Origin: Sporosarcina quadrami
Lineage (GTDB): Bacteria > Bacillota > Bacilli > Bacillales_A > Planococcaceae
Direction of reading: 5' to 3'
DNA length: 64,000 nt
NCBI RefSeq assembly: GCF_014836615.1
Contig: NZ_JACSQN010000002.1
Span: 1-64,000, forward strand
Shown here one piece after another: positions 1-7,331 of the stretch. How positions within the stretch are numbered: position 1 is the stretch's first letter; each line of letters starts with the position of its first letter. The notes below the pieces were generated by a model. It was given only the letters and a program-made list of their open reading frames with translations, had not been told where the DNA came from and ran no database searches. A program made the translations under genes and the position numbers.

Positions 1-325
1 GTGGTCCAGTAGCACCATCAGCACCTGGCAATCCCTGAAGTCCTTGAGGTCCTTGCGGTCCAGTAGCGCCGTCAGCACCAGGTAAACCTTGAGGTCCTTG
101 TGGTCCAGTAGCGCCATCAGCACCTGGTAAACCTTGAGGTCCTTGAGCACCAGTAGCGCCATCAGCACCTGGTAAACCTTGAGGTCCTTGTGGTCCAGTA
201 GCACCATCAGCACCTGGCAATCCCTGAAGTCCTTGAGGTCCTTGTGGTCCTTGTGGTCCAGTAGCGCCGTCAGCACCTGGTAACCCTTGCGGTCCTTGTG
301 GTCCAGTAGCGCCATCAGCACCAGG
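1..325 (-). repeat. 45-bp tandem repeat encoding collagen 15-mers
   Basis: Within the collagen-like gene an imperfect 45-bp unit encoding [15 protein letters not shown] recurs. GADGAT occurs seven times in the window, with synonymous changes (GAT/GAC, GGC/GGT) and one GPQ to GAQ change. The upstream part (about 326-480) uses simpler 9-18 bp GPQ/GLQ units. Such arrays often vary in copy number between strains. Confidence 0.85.
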
Positions 326-589
326 GATTCCTTGGAGACCTTGTGGTCCTTGAAGTCCTTGAGGCCCCTGTGACCCTTGGATACCTTGAGGTCCTTGAAG
401 TCCTTGAAGTCCTTGAGGCCCCTGTGGCCCTTGGATACCTTGTGGTCCTTGAGGTCCCTGCGGTCCTTGGGGTCCTTGTCCAGGAATACCTGGTATTGGA
501 TCAATTAAATCACATATCTCGATAGCTCGAAAAGTTCCTGAGATATATTTCCTTGAACATCCCGAGTTATAGTTGTTGAAACAATTCAT
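1..589 (-). CDS. collagen-like repeat protein (5' part only)
   Basis: The reverse strand encodes a protein starting at ATG 587-589 behind a good SD (AGGTGGTGA about 5 nt upstream). It runs off the left window edge after about 196 codons with no stop. Residues 1-33 are non-collagenous, with Cys at 3, 11 and 26. From about residue 34 the chain is almost pure Gly-X-Y triplets rich in GPQ, GLQ and GADGAT, with one phase slip near residues 37-39 (GQG). Such triplets form collagen-like triple helices. In Bacillales they are typical of exosporium or surface filament proteins such as the Bcl family, but I see no recognisable BclA exosporium-targeting leader and no signal peptide. Spore or cell-surface location is therefore inference. 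The C-terminal domain, which would settle the family, lies outside the window. Confidence 0.85.
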   Translation of the reverse strand, partial: MNCFNNYNSGCSRKYISGTFRAIEICDLIDPIPGIPGQGPQGPQGPQGPQGIQGPQGPQGLQGLQGPQGIQGSQGPQGLQGPQGLQGIPGADGATGPQGPQGLPGADGATGPQGPQGPQGLQGLPGADGATGPQGPQGLPGADGATGAQGPQGLPGADGATGPQGPQGLPGADGATGPQGPQGLQGLPGADGATGP

Positions 590-929
590 TTTCTCACCAC
601 CTTTCTCTGCTATATTATTATCGAAAACATGAGAAGGACGGGCAAACAACTTTTTTTTAGAAAAAATATTTTTAGAACGCACTTACGGAATGTTTTTGAG
701 GTCTTTAGATCGGCACTTAATTGAGTAATAACTTATACCTAGAAAGTACCTGATGGTTCAAAAGAAAATTATGAGCTTTTCTGATAAAAATTAACCACTT
801 GTCAAACATTATCAATTGTTGTGGGATCATTAATTATCAAGTTATCCAATCCGACATAATGGTTAGCATTCTGAGTTATTGGAAAAGCTGTTTGGAATTA
901 GCTAAATGTATTGGAAGGATTGGTTTTGT
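590..929. other. divergent intergenic region, no gene seen
   Basis: This 340-bp AT-rich stretch separates the divergent collagen-like and RavA-like genes. Apart from the SD of the collagen-like gene next to 590-600, I find no ORF with an SD, no strong hairpin and no convincing sigma-A promoter. The best candidates are weak. Confidence 0.5.
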
Positions 930-2114
930 ATGCCAAACAATATTTTGAAGTTGAAAGAAATTAAAAATGCATTGAATCTTAAGTTTTATGAGCGAGAAAG
1001 AGAAGTTGAAGCAATGTTGATTGCTTTATTAGCTCGTCAACACATGCTCTTGATCGGTCCGTCAGGTACAGCAAAATCAGCATTAGCTGTAGAGTTTGCG
1101 AAAATTGTAAAAAGGACAAAATACTTTCAATGGCAGCTAACGAGATTCAGTACTCCGGAAGAAATTTTTGGACCTTTATCCTTAAAGGGTTTAGAGCAAG
1201 GCGTGTACAAGCGAAACACGGAAACAAAGATGCCGGAAGCAGATATTGTGTTTTTGGATGAAGTTTTCAAGGCGAATAGCGCTATTTTAAACTCTTTACT
1301 CACAGTGATGAATGAAAGACTTTTTTATAATGCTGGAACTCCAACAAATGTACCGCTAATGTCTGTTATCGGCGCATCGAATGAATATCCTGAAGAAGGT
1401 GAGGGATTAGACGCACTATTTGATCGCTTTCTTTTGAGATATGAAGTGGACTATATAAAGGATGGAGACAATTTCCTTATGATGTTAACGCGTGATCGGC
1501 AATCTGACGATGAGCCAATGATGACTATTGAAGAATTGTATTGTTTACAGAGGATGGTAGAGGACGTGACTATTCCGGAAGAAGTGTTTGTAGCTTTACT
1601 GAATATTCGTCAAGAGCTGTGCGATGAAGGGATTCTTCCTTCTGATCGCCGTTTTAAGCATTCACTAGGCATCTTAAAAGCGAAAGCGTTAATGGATAAT
1701 AGACAAACTGTTCAAGTTGAAGATCTGTCCATACTAGAGAATGTCTTATGGGTAACGATAGATGATAAAGAAGCGACATCAATAATTATTCGTAGGTATG
1801 CAGAGGACTTTGTCATACGAAAATTAGATGCAATTCATGAGGAAGCCATAGAGTTGTTTAATATAGTTATCCAAAAGCATTGTACAAATACAGGGTTGGA
1901 AGCTTCTCAAAAGTTGAAATCGCTAATTACTGATTTGATTAAGCTGAAAGAAACGAATCATCACAGAGAGAAGGAAATTGAAATTTTACTCTCAAAAGTA
2001 AAATCCATACAAGAAGAAATTTTGTCCTTTCTATTAGAGCCACACTATTTTGATGCGGCTGCAAAAATGAGGAAAAATAAGAGAGAAATATCATCGATCT
2101 ATTATAATTCTTAA
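930..2114 (+). CDS. MoxR-class AAA+ ATPase, RavA-like
   Basis: This is a 394-residue AAA+ ATPase of the MoxR/RavA group. It has Walker A GPSGTAKS at residues 43-50, a Walker B FLDEVF near 108, and a sensor-like GASNEYPE followed by an FDRF segment typical of RavA. The C-terminal 130 residues are helical. RavA-type ATPases act as chaperone-like remodelers together with a VWA partner (ViaA), and a VWA gene follows 18 nt downstream. The start was placed at ATG 930 because GGAAGG lies about 11 nt upstream; an in-frame ATG at 906 would add eight residues and has no SD. Family assignment is firm. The specific substrate is unknown. Confidence 0.85.
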   Translation: MPNNILKLKEIKNALNLKFYEREREVEAMLIALLARQHMLLIGPSGTAKSALAVEFAKIVKRTKYFQWQLTRFSTPEEIFGPLSLKGLEQGVYKRNTETKMPEADIVFLDEVFKANSAILNSLLTVMNERLFYNAGTPTNVPLMSVIGASNEYPEEGEGLDALFDRFLLRYEVDYIKDGDNFLMMLTRDRQSDDEPMMTIEELYCLQRMVEDVTIPEEVFVALLNIRQELCDEGILPSDRRFKHSLGILKAKALMDNRQTVQVEDLSILENVLWVTIDDKEATSIIIRRYAEDFVIRKLDAIHEEAIELFNIVIQKHCTNTGLEASQKLKSLITDLIKLKETNHHREKEIEILLSKVKSIQEEILSFLLEPHYFDAAAKMRKNKREISSIYYNS

Positions 2115-2132
2115 TTGCAAGGAGCAAAAGAA

Positions 2133-2216
2133 ATGGACAACCAATCAGTATTAAATACCGATTTGTTCGATCGTAGACGTTTTAACGAAATTTTTCATAT
2201 GTCTGAAAGGCTTTAG
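2133..2216 (+). pseudogene. 5' end of the VWA gene cut off by an in-frame TAG
   Basis: AAGGAG at 2120-2125 sits 7-8 nt before ATG 2133, a much better start signal than the one used by the downstream ORF. The frame encodes 27 residues (starting MDNQSVLNTD, ending MSERL) and then meets TAG at 2214-2216. The same frame continues without interruption into the VWA protein (QLGQES, then the GTG at 2235). The original gene almost certainly began here and a sense codon (for example CAG) became TAG. A sequencing error cannot be excluded. Confidence 0.75.
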
Positions 2217-2234
2217 CAACTTGGGCAGGAATCA

Positions 2235-3512
2235 GTGTATCCGTTGTTTGAAGCGTTACTAGGAGATGTGTGGGCGTCCTTGTATAAGATGAAACCTGAA
2301 ATCGTCGCAATTGAGATTGACATGAAATTACAACTGAATAAGCTATTCATCCAAAAGATTATGGAACATGAACAGTTCGTATCATTTCGTCAATTTACTC
2401 GATTGGATGATTTTGCTTCTGCGATTGGTACGATACGATTTGCCGAAATGATTCTGTTGTGGATGTCTGTCCTTATCAAGAAAGATGTTGAAGCGAATCA
2501 TCTGTTCGGAGAGGCGGCAAATAGCCATCTGCATTACGATCAAGCTGATTTGGAGGGAGATGTTTTTTGTGCTTTGGTAGAGAAGTTGGAGCAATCATTC
2601 GAGGATAATTACGAATTATTTTGTGGAATGACTACCGAAGTGATGTCTGAAACAAAGCAAGTTAAGGTGCTCATAAAATCTTTGGTCGGCGGTATGAAAG
2701 CAGGTGACGGAGAAGTGGCGATGAAAAGAATTCCGTTACGTGATCAAATACTTCTGGCAGAAAAGATAGCGGAAAATAAACAGATTAAAGAAATAGCGGA
2801 GTGGGCAGGTCGTTTTAAACAAGTTGCTAGGAAAAAGCAAAAAACCAAGTATAGCGAATCTATTGAGAAAAATGGAGTTTCAATCGGTAAAGAAATTGAT
2901 GCATTATTGCCGATTGAATTGAGTTATTACACTTATCCTTTAACGAAAATAGATTTTCTTCGTCGTCTCGTGGAAGGTCAGACGATGATGTATGAGAAAA
3001 AAGGATCCGAGGTTTTGGGGAAAGGTCCAATTGTCCTCTGTCTGGACCAGTCAGACAGCATGAGTGGACTTGACACACCTTCCAAAGGATTTAGTCTTGC
3101 GCTTATGGCAATTGCTAAAAAACAGCGGAGGGACTTTTGTCTGCTGCTTTTTTCTAGTCGGACCCTAAAGTTTACATACAAAAAAGGAAAAGTAAAGCCG
3201 TCGGAAATGATGAAATTGGCTACCATCTATTTAGGTGGAGGAACAAATTTCACACTTGTCCTTGAAGAAGCATTGAAAGTCATCAACGAAAGTCGTTTTG
3301 CTAGAGCAGATCTCGTGTTGGTTACGGACGGTGAGGGGAAGTTAAATGCACCGTTTTTGGAAGCGTTCGGTAAAAGGAAAAAGGAAAAGGGCTTCCAAGT
3401 GTTGTCGTTAGTTTTAGGAACTGACTGCGAAACGGTACAGTCCTTCTCAAATAAAGTCGTACAAATCACAGATTTCAATGACGAAGCGAGTTTCACGGCA
3501 TTTGAAGTGTAA
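2235..3512 (+). CDS. VWA-domain protein, ViaA-like (possibly N-truncated)
   Basis: The open frame gives 425 residues with a helical N-terminal two thirds and a C-terminal VWA domain. The MIDAS motif DQSDS is at residues 271-275, followed by a conserved Thr in GGGTNFT and an LVTDGEG strand. The layout matches ViaA, the metal-binding VWA partner of RavA, and the gene follows the RavA-like ATPase directly. The open frame begins at GTG 2235, where AGGA is only about 4 nt away, a poor start. The true start appears to be ATG 2133, separated by an amber codon at 2214. The product is therefore either lost, made by re-initiation, or made by readthrough. The VWA core itself is intact. Confidence 0.75.
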   Translation: MYPLFEALLGDVWASLYKMKPEIVAIEIDMKLQLNKLFIQKIMEHEQFVSFRQFTRLDDFASAIGTIRFAEMILLWMSVLIKKDVEANHLFGEAANSHLHYDQADLEGDVFCALVEKLEQSFEDNYELFCGMTTEVMSETKQVKVLIKSLVGGMKAGDGEVAMKRIPLRDQILLAEKIAENKQIKEIAEWAGRFKQVARKKQKTKYSESIEKNGVSIGKEIDALLPIELSYYTYPLTKIDFLRRLVEGQTMMYEKKGSEVLGKGPIVLCLDQSDSMSGLDTPSKGFSLALMAIAKKQRRDFCLLLFSSRTLKFTYKKGKVKPSEMMKLATIYLGGGTNFTLVLEEALKVINESRFARADLVLVTDGEGKLNAPFLEAFGKRKKEKGFQVLSLVLGTDCETVQSFSNKVVQITDFNDEASFTAFEV

Positions 3513-3515
3513 TTA

Positions 3516-3661
3516 GGTACCTGTGCAAGAGACTATTCAGTTAATACACTACACTTGTATAAATATTAAATGATGGCATTGATGATTGGCCGTTGTTAAA
3601 TTTATTTTGAATTATTATTCAATTTGCTCGAATTATCATGAATGTTTCTTGCACAGGTACC
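3516..3661. mobile_element. 146-bp MITE-like element with 15-bp terminal inverted repeats
   Basis: GGTACCTGTGCAAGA at 3516-3530 is the exact reverse complement of 3647-3661, and the 116 bp between them are AT-rich with no gene. The left end starts three bases after the stop of the VWA gene. Perfect 15-bp ends around a non-coding core are typical of a miniature inverted-repeat transposable element. I see no obvious target-site duplication, so an old insertion or a long imperfect hairpin is the alternative. Confidence 0.5.
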
Positions 3662-3692
3662 CTAAAGGTGAAGGTACATTAAATTTAGACAT

Positions 3693-3734
3693 AAAAAAAC
3701 AGCCCCTAGGCATCCGGCCTAATAGGACTGTTTT
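3693..3734 (-). terminator. Rho-independent terminator downstream of tRNA-Val
   Basis: Read on the minus strand, AAACAG-TCC and TAGGC pair with GCCTA-GGG-CTGTTT, followed by seven T. A second hairpin (AAACCGT / ACGGTTT, 742-762 past 3000) lies between it and the tRNA. The tRNA transcript therefore appears to carry two stem-loops before it ends. Confidence 0.75.
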
Positions 3735-3783
3735 GCGAGGTAAACCGTTGTTCCGACGGTTTCCTCATGGGTTTGGCACCCTA

Positions 3784-3856
3784 TGATTCCTACTGGGCTC
3801 GAACCAGCGACCTCTACCCTGTCAAGGTAGCGCTCTCCCAGCTGAGCTAAGGAATC
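3784..3856 (-). tRNA. tRNA-Val (anticodon GAC)
   Basis: The minus strand folds into a full cloverleaf. The acceptor arm is GATTCCT/AGGAATC with discriminator A, the D-arm is GCTC-AGCTGGGA-GAGC, the anticodon arm is CTACC-TTGACAG-GGTAG, and the T-arm is GCTGG-TTCGAGC-CCAGT minus end pairing. The loop TTGACAG puts GAC at 34-36, reading GUC/GUU valine codons. The gene is 73 nt and does not encode CCA (TAG follows the discriminator), so the CCA end must be added by the nucleotidyltransferase. It stands alone here rather than in an rRNA-linked cluster. Confidence 0.95.
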
Positions 3857-3979
3857 GGGAAGTACTTGCTTACTGCACATGTTCTATTATAGCGAATCTA
3901 CAAAAGAAGTCAACACTATTTTAAAAAGTTTTTTTGGCAACTGTATAATGGTACACTAGTGCAAAGCAACATATTGAAA

Positions 3980-4014
3980 AAGCTTCCCTCTCTCAAACCA
4001 AGAGAGGGAAGCTT
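3980..4014 (-). terminator. perfect 14-bp hairpin terminator
   Basis: AAGCTTCCCTCTCT and AGAGAGGGAAGCTT form a perfect stem around a 7-nt loop. On the minus strand it is followed by a short T run. It lies 8 nt after the stop of the 53-residue minus-strand gene and is its terminator. Confidence 0.85.
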
Positions 4015-4022
4015 CGAATTAT

Positions 4023-4184
4023 TTATTGTGGGTTCATGTTTGCTTGATTGGGATCCGTATGGTGTTCAAATTCACCGTAGTAGAGGAATGTTTCATCTTC
4101 AAGGTCTGAGATGCGCTCCTTGTTGAGTCCTAATGAAAGATTCCCTTCAAATATTGTTTCCCACCAAGTTTCTGTTGTTGTCAT
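4023..4184 (-). CDS. small acidic protein of unknown function
   Basis: I do not recognise this 53-residue protein. The start is ATG 4182-4184, with GGAGG 8 nt upstream on the minus strand. A longer frame to 4271 exists but has no SD. The product starts MTTTETWWET, is acidic, has an aromatic-rich middle (YYGEFEHH) and no membrane segment. It is followed by a strong terminator, so it forms a monocistronic unit. A perfect Spo0A-box sequence lies about 235 bp upstream, which hints at but does not establish stationary-phase or sporulation control. Confidence 0.6.
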   Translation of the reverse strand: MTTTETWWETIFEGNLSLGLNKERISDLEDETFLYYGEFEHHTDPNQANMNPQ

Positions 4185-4521
4185 GTCCATTTCCTCCATT
4201 TCAATTTTAGTATGTATTTTGTAGCTGTGTGATAATTCTTTACCCTTGAAAATGAGCAAGTCAAACTTCATTTTTGTAAAAGGAATCGTAAGGCCTATAG
4301 TTTGTAATTGTTGAAATACGTGCGTTAATTATGAAAAATGGTCTGATTGATTTGTTTTCAGCATCGAATTTGTATGGAAGAAAAAAGAATTCAACGAAAG
4401 CTGTACTTTTAGTATATGTTGTCGAACAATTTCCCAAACTGCGTAATTGGTCGGAATTTGTTGTTGTGAATTCGGTTCTTTTGCTATATTGACAATTAGT
4501 TATTGATAGGAGGATTTTTTT
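4185..4521. other. divergent intergenic region
   Basis: This 337-bp region lies between the small minus-strand gene and aldehyde dehydrogenase. It holds a Spo0A-box match (see separate entry) and a plausible sigma-A promoter for the dehydrogenase: TTGTTG, 18-nt spacer, TATATT, ending about 30 nt before the SD. A longer open frame across it on the minus strand has no start signal. Confidence 0.4.
4419..4426 (+). promoter_or_regulatory. candidate Spo0A box
   Basis: TTGTCGAA matches the Spo0A-box core exactly and lies inside the palindrome TTGTCGAACAA, in the intergenic region between divergent genes. An 8-mer is expected by chance once or twice per strand pair in 64 kb, so only the location supports it. 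Confidence 0.3.
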
Positions 4522-5907
4522 ATGTCGCTTGCTAAAAATATAGAATCCATCATCGAGTTTCAACATAAGTTCTATTTTACGGGAACTACTAAAGAATTGA
4601 CGTTCAGAATTGAAATGCTTGAACGTTTGAAAAATGCTATCAAGGCGAATGAAGATAAAATTCTTGAAGCACTAATGAAAGATTTAGGCAAGAGCGCTTT
4701 CGAATCGTACGTTACAGAAGTTGGCTTTGTATTATCAAGTATTAGCCATATGATTAAGAACGTGCAAAGTTGGATGGAGCCTGAAGAAGTGAAGACGCCA
4801 ATGCATTTGCAACCTGCCAAAAGTTTTGTCGTTAGTGAGCCGTACGGTTCTGTGCTTATTATTGGTCCGTTCAATTATCCGTTTCAACTTGTGATGGATC
4901 CTTTAGTAGGTGCAATTGCGGCTGGGAACTGTGCTGTTGTCAAACCTTCTGAAGCTGCACCGCATACAGCTTCAATTGTAAAAAGTATTTTAAGCACTAT
5001 CTATCCACCTGATTACGTTCGAGTTGTGGAAGGTGGCATTGATGAAACTTCAGCATTAATTCACGCGCCATTCGACTACATCTTTTTCACGGGTAGTGCA
5101 AAAATTGGCAAAATCGTGATGAAAGCAGCATCTGAGCGATTGACGCCAATTACATTGGAATTGGGTGGGAAAAGTCCGGCTATCGTCGATCAAACTGCGA
5201 ATATTCGCTTAGCTGCGGAGCGAATAGCATGGGGGAAATTCGTAAATAATGGCCAAACATGTGTAGCGCCTGATTATGTACTCGTTCATGTAGATGTCAA
5301 AGATAGCTTTATGAAGGAATTGATTAGTGTTATAGAGGATTTTTATGGCAAAGACAGCTCGAAAAGTCCTGATTATGGGAGACTGATTCATGAAAATCAT
5401 TTTGATCGGCTGGAAAAGATTCTAAATGCAGAAAGAAACCATGTGTATTATGGTGGTCAGGTAAATCGTCTTGATCTGTATATGAGTCCGACTCTGTTGG
5501 ATGGAATCTCATGGGACAGTCCATCGATGAAAGAAGAAATATTTGGGCCGATTCTTCCGATTATTGTATATGAAAACCTGGGACAAGCGATTCAACAAAT
5601 TCGCAGACTACCTAAACCGTTAGCTGCCTATCTCTTTACAGAAAATGACTTGGCGCAAGAGTACTTTTTGGAAAACCTTTCGTTCGGCGGTGGCTGCATA
5701 AACGATACGATTTCGCACGTAGCGAATATCCACTTGCCGTTCGGTGGCGTCGGCAATTCCGGCATGAACGCCTATCATGGAAAAGCAAGTTTCGATCTGT
5801 TTTCCCATAAGAAATCGATCATGAAGAAAAATACGAAAGTTCCTATGCGTGTTGCATTCCCACCATATGGCAATAAACTGTCACTTATTAAAAAAATATT
5901 AAAATGA
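4522..5907 (+). CDS. aldehyde dehydrogenase, ALDH3-like (YwdH-type)
   Basis: This 461-residue NAD(P)+-dependent aldehyde dehydrogenase oxidises aldehydes to carboxylates. The family fold is clear: the PFNYPF region of the cofactor site, FFTGS, the general base Glu213 in LELGGKSP, and the catalytic Cys247 in NNGQTCVAPD. Lengths and spacing fit the short ALDH3-type enzymes such as B. subtilis YwdH, rather than betaine or succinate-semialdehyde dehydrogenases. A clean SD (GGAGG, 8 nt before ATG) fixes the start. It is a single-gene unit ending in a bidirectional terminator. The physiological aldehyde cannot be told from the sequence; fatty or aromatic aldehydes are usual for the subfamily. Confidence 0.9.
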   Translation: MSLAKNIESIIEFQHKFYFTGTTKELTFRIEMLERLKNAIKANEDKILEALMKDLGKSAFESYVTEVGFVLSSISHMIKNVQSWMEPEEVKTPMHLQPAKSFVVSEPYGSVLIIGPFNYPFQLVMDPLVGAIAAGNCAVVKPSEAAPHTASIVKSILSTIYPPDYVRVVEGGIDETSALIHAPFDYIFFTGSAKIGKIVMKAASERLTPITLELGGKSPAIVDQTANIRLAAERIAWGKFVNNGQTCVAPDYVLVHVDVKDSFMKELISVIEDFYGKDSSKSPDYGRLIHENHFDRLEKILNAERNHVYYGGQVNRLDLYMSPTLLDGISWDSPSMKEEIFGPILPIIVYENLGQAIQQIRRLPKPLAAYLFTENDLAQEYFLENLSFGGGCINDTISHVANIHLPFGGVGNSGMNAYHGKASFDLFSHKKSIMKKNTKVPMRVAFPPYGNKLSLIKKILK

Positions 5908-5918
5908 AATAGTTCAAT

Positions 5919-5956
5919 AGAAAAATCGTCCTTTTACAAAAGAGGACGATTTTTCT
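5919..5956. terminator. bidirectional terminator between convergent genes
   Basis: AGAAAAATCGTCC and GGACGATTTTTCT form a long stem with A/T tracts on both sides. It lies between the convergent aldehyde dehydrogenase and the histidine kinase and can stop transcription from either side. Confidence 0.85.
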
Positions 5957-5961
5957 GGATA

Positions 5962-7233
5962 TCAAGTCACGGTTTTCGAAGTTGAAATGGCAGTTGGTTT
6001 TCCATTAATCGAAGTGGTGGGGAATGTCACTGTGATTTCTGTGCCGTCACTGAAATCTTCGTTTATTTTAATCGTTCCCTGGTGATCTAAGACGATTTTC
6101 TTCGTAATGATAAGTCCTAAGCCGGCAGCCTCTTCTTTTGTTGAGAAGAACGGGGTGAATAATTGCTCGCTGATTTCACTTGGAATGCCACAACCAGTAT
6201 CTCGAATCGTAATTGTAACATGATTGTTATTAAGTGCGACGATGAAAGTGATAGATCCGCCATTTCCAATTGCATCTATGGCGTTTTTCAACAGGTTGAT
6301 AAAAAGTTGTTGAAGACTTACTGAATTCCCGGAAATGGTAAAAGGGAATTCTGCCAAGTAGATATCGCAAATGATATTCTTTTCATTCAATTTATCTTTG
6401 AAGAGTTCTTCAACTTCAAACAGAATAAGCTCGATGTTCAATTCGGATCTCGTTTTGAGATGGGGTTTGGACAGGATTATGAATTCATTCACAATAAGGT
6501 TAATCCTATCAATCTCGCTTTCCATTATTTCGGTATAGACGCGATAGGGATTTTCATTATCCATGTTCATCATCTGTACGAAGCCGGAAACGGAAGTTAA
6601 TGGATTGCGTATTTCGTGTGCGACAGAAGCCGCAAGTTCACCAAAAGCGTTCATCCGGATGCATTCTATGACCAGTTTATCCGACTCGATACGTTCATCG
6701 ATATTCCGTATGAGAACGGATATGGCAATAAGTCGATTTTCTTTATACATAGGGGTCAGTGTTGTCGCAGAAATGAATGTTGATCCGTCTTTCCGTTGTT
6801 CTTTAGTACGTATATTCTTGAAACTATGTCCTTTCAAAAGGAGTTTAATTCGTTCTTCAACAAGTTCTTTTTCAATCGGGTCATAAAATTCCAATGGTTT
6901 TCCTATACACTCTTCTTCTGTATATTGATATAAATCCAAAAAAGCGGGATTAACCGTAATGATTTTCGAGTCCAGTGAGAAAACTGCAATGGCATCTTGC
7001 GATTGATTATAAAAAAGTTCCAAATAATCTTCTTCAACTATTTTTCTCTTCTTTTGGAAGAGGGTGAAACTGGAAAAATAAAGGACCATCAATACAATAA
7101 ATATGATTTCTGTTATTATTATAAAGAGGTGAACTTCGTTGATAATGCTTGTGAAAAGAAGAAAAAGAACTAGAGTTAAAGAAACAAGCATGAAAAATCG
7201 ATTACGAGTTCTAAAAGATGTTTCGTTTTTCAT
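5962..7233 (-). CDS. membrane PAS sensor histidine kinase, sporulation-kinase type
   Basis: This 423-residue kinase has two N-terminal membrane segments (about residues 13-31 and 34-58) with almost no extracellular loop. A PAS domain follows at about 70-190 and then a HisKA helix with the phospho-acceptor His206 in HEIRNP. The HATPase_c domain has its N-box (NLLKNAIDA), a DTGCGIP box and a GLGL lid. No response regulator lies next to it. Orphan PAS kinases with this HisKA sequence resemble the B. subtilis KinA-KinE family, which feeds the Spo0F phosphorelay. That pathway assignment is inference. The minus-strand gene is transcribed alone from its own promoter region at about 7240-7330. Confidence 0.85.
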   Translation of the reverse strand: MKNETSFRTRNRFFMLVSLTLVLFLLFTSIINEVHLFIIITEIIFIVLMVLYFSSFTLFQKKRKIVEEDYLELFYNQSQDAIAVFSLDSKIITVNPAFLDLYQYTEEECIGKPLEFYDPIEKELVEERIKLLLKGHSFKNIRTKEQRKDGSTFISATTLTPMYKENRLIAISVLIRNIDERIESDKLVIECIRMNAFGELAASVAHEIRNPLTSVSGFVQMMNMDNENPYRVYTEIMESEIDRINLIVNEFIILSKPHLKTRSELNIELILFEVEELFKDKLNEKNIICDIYLAEFPFTISGNSVSLQQLFINLLKNAIDAIGNGGSITFIVALNNNHVTITIRDTGCGIPSEISEQLFTPFFSTKEEAAGLGLIITKKIVLDHQGTIKINEDFSDGTEITVTFPTTSINGKPTAISTSKTVT

Positions 7234-7331
7234 TGAATCACCTCTTCGTTAAGTAGTAATATAGACAGTATACATCAAGAATCGTTATCTGAACACTGAG
7301 ATTTCTGAGTTTAGAAAGGGAATGATATACA

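Noticed and set aside
1-480. CRISPR-like repetition
   Set aside because: Repeats are contiguous, in frame and encode collagen triplets; there are no unique spacers.
343-525. Plus-strand ORF opposite the collagen-like gene
   Set aside because: Antisense shadow of Gly-X-Y codons, without SD; the minus strand has the SD, start and triplet pattern.
2214-2216. TAG as pyrrolysine or selenocysteine-like recoding
   Set aside because: Pyrrolysine machinery is very unlikely in this lineage, TAG is not a selenocysteine codon, and VWA proteins need neither.
3586-3786. 66-codon ORF from the MITE into the tRNA trailer
   Set aside because: Crosses an inverted repeat and the terminator hairpin, no SD.
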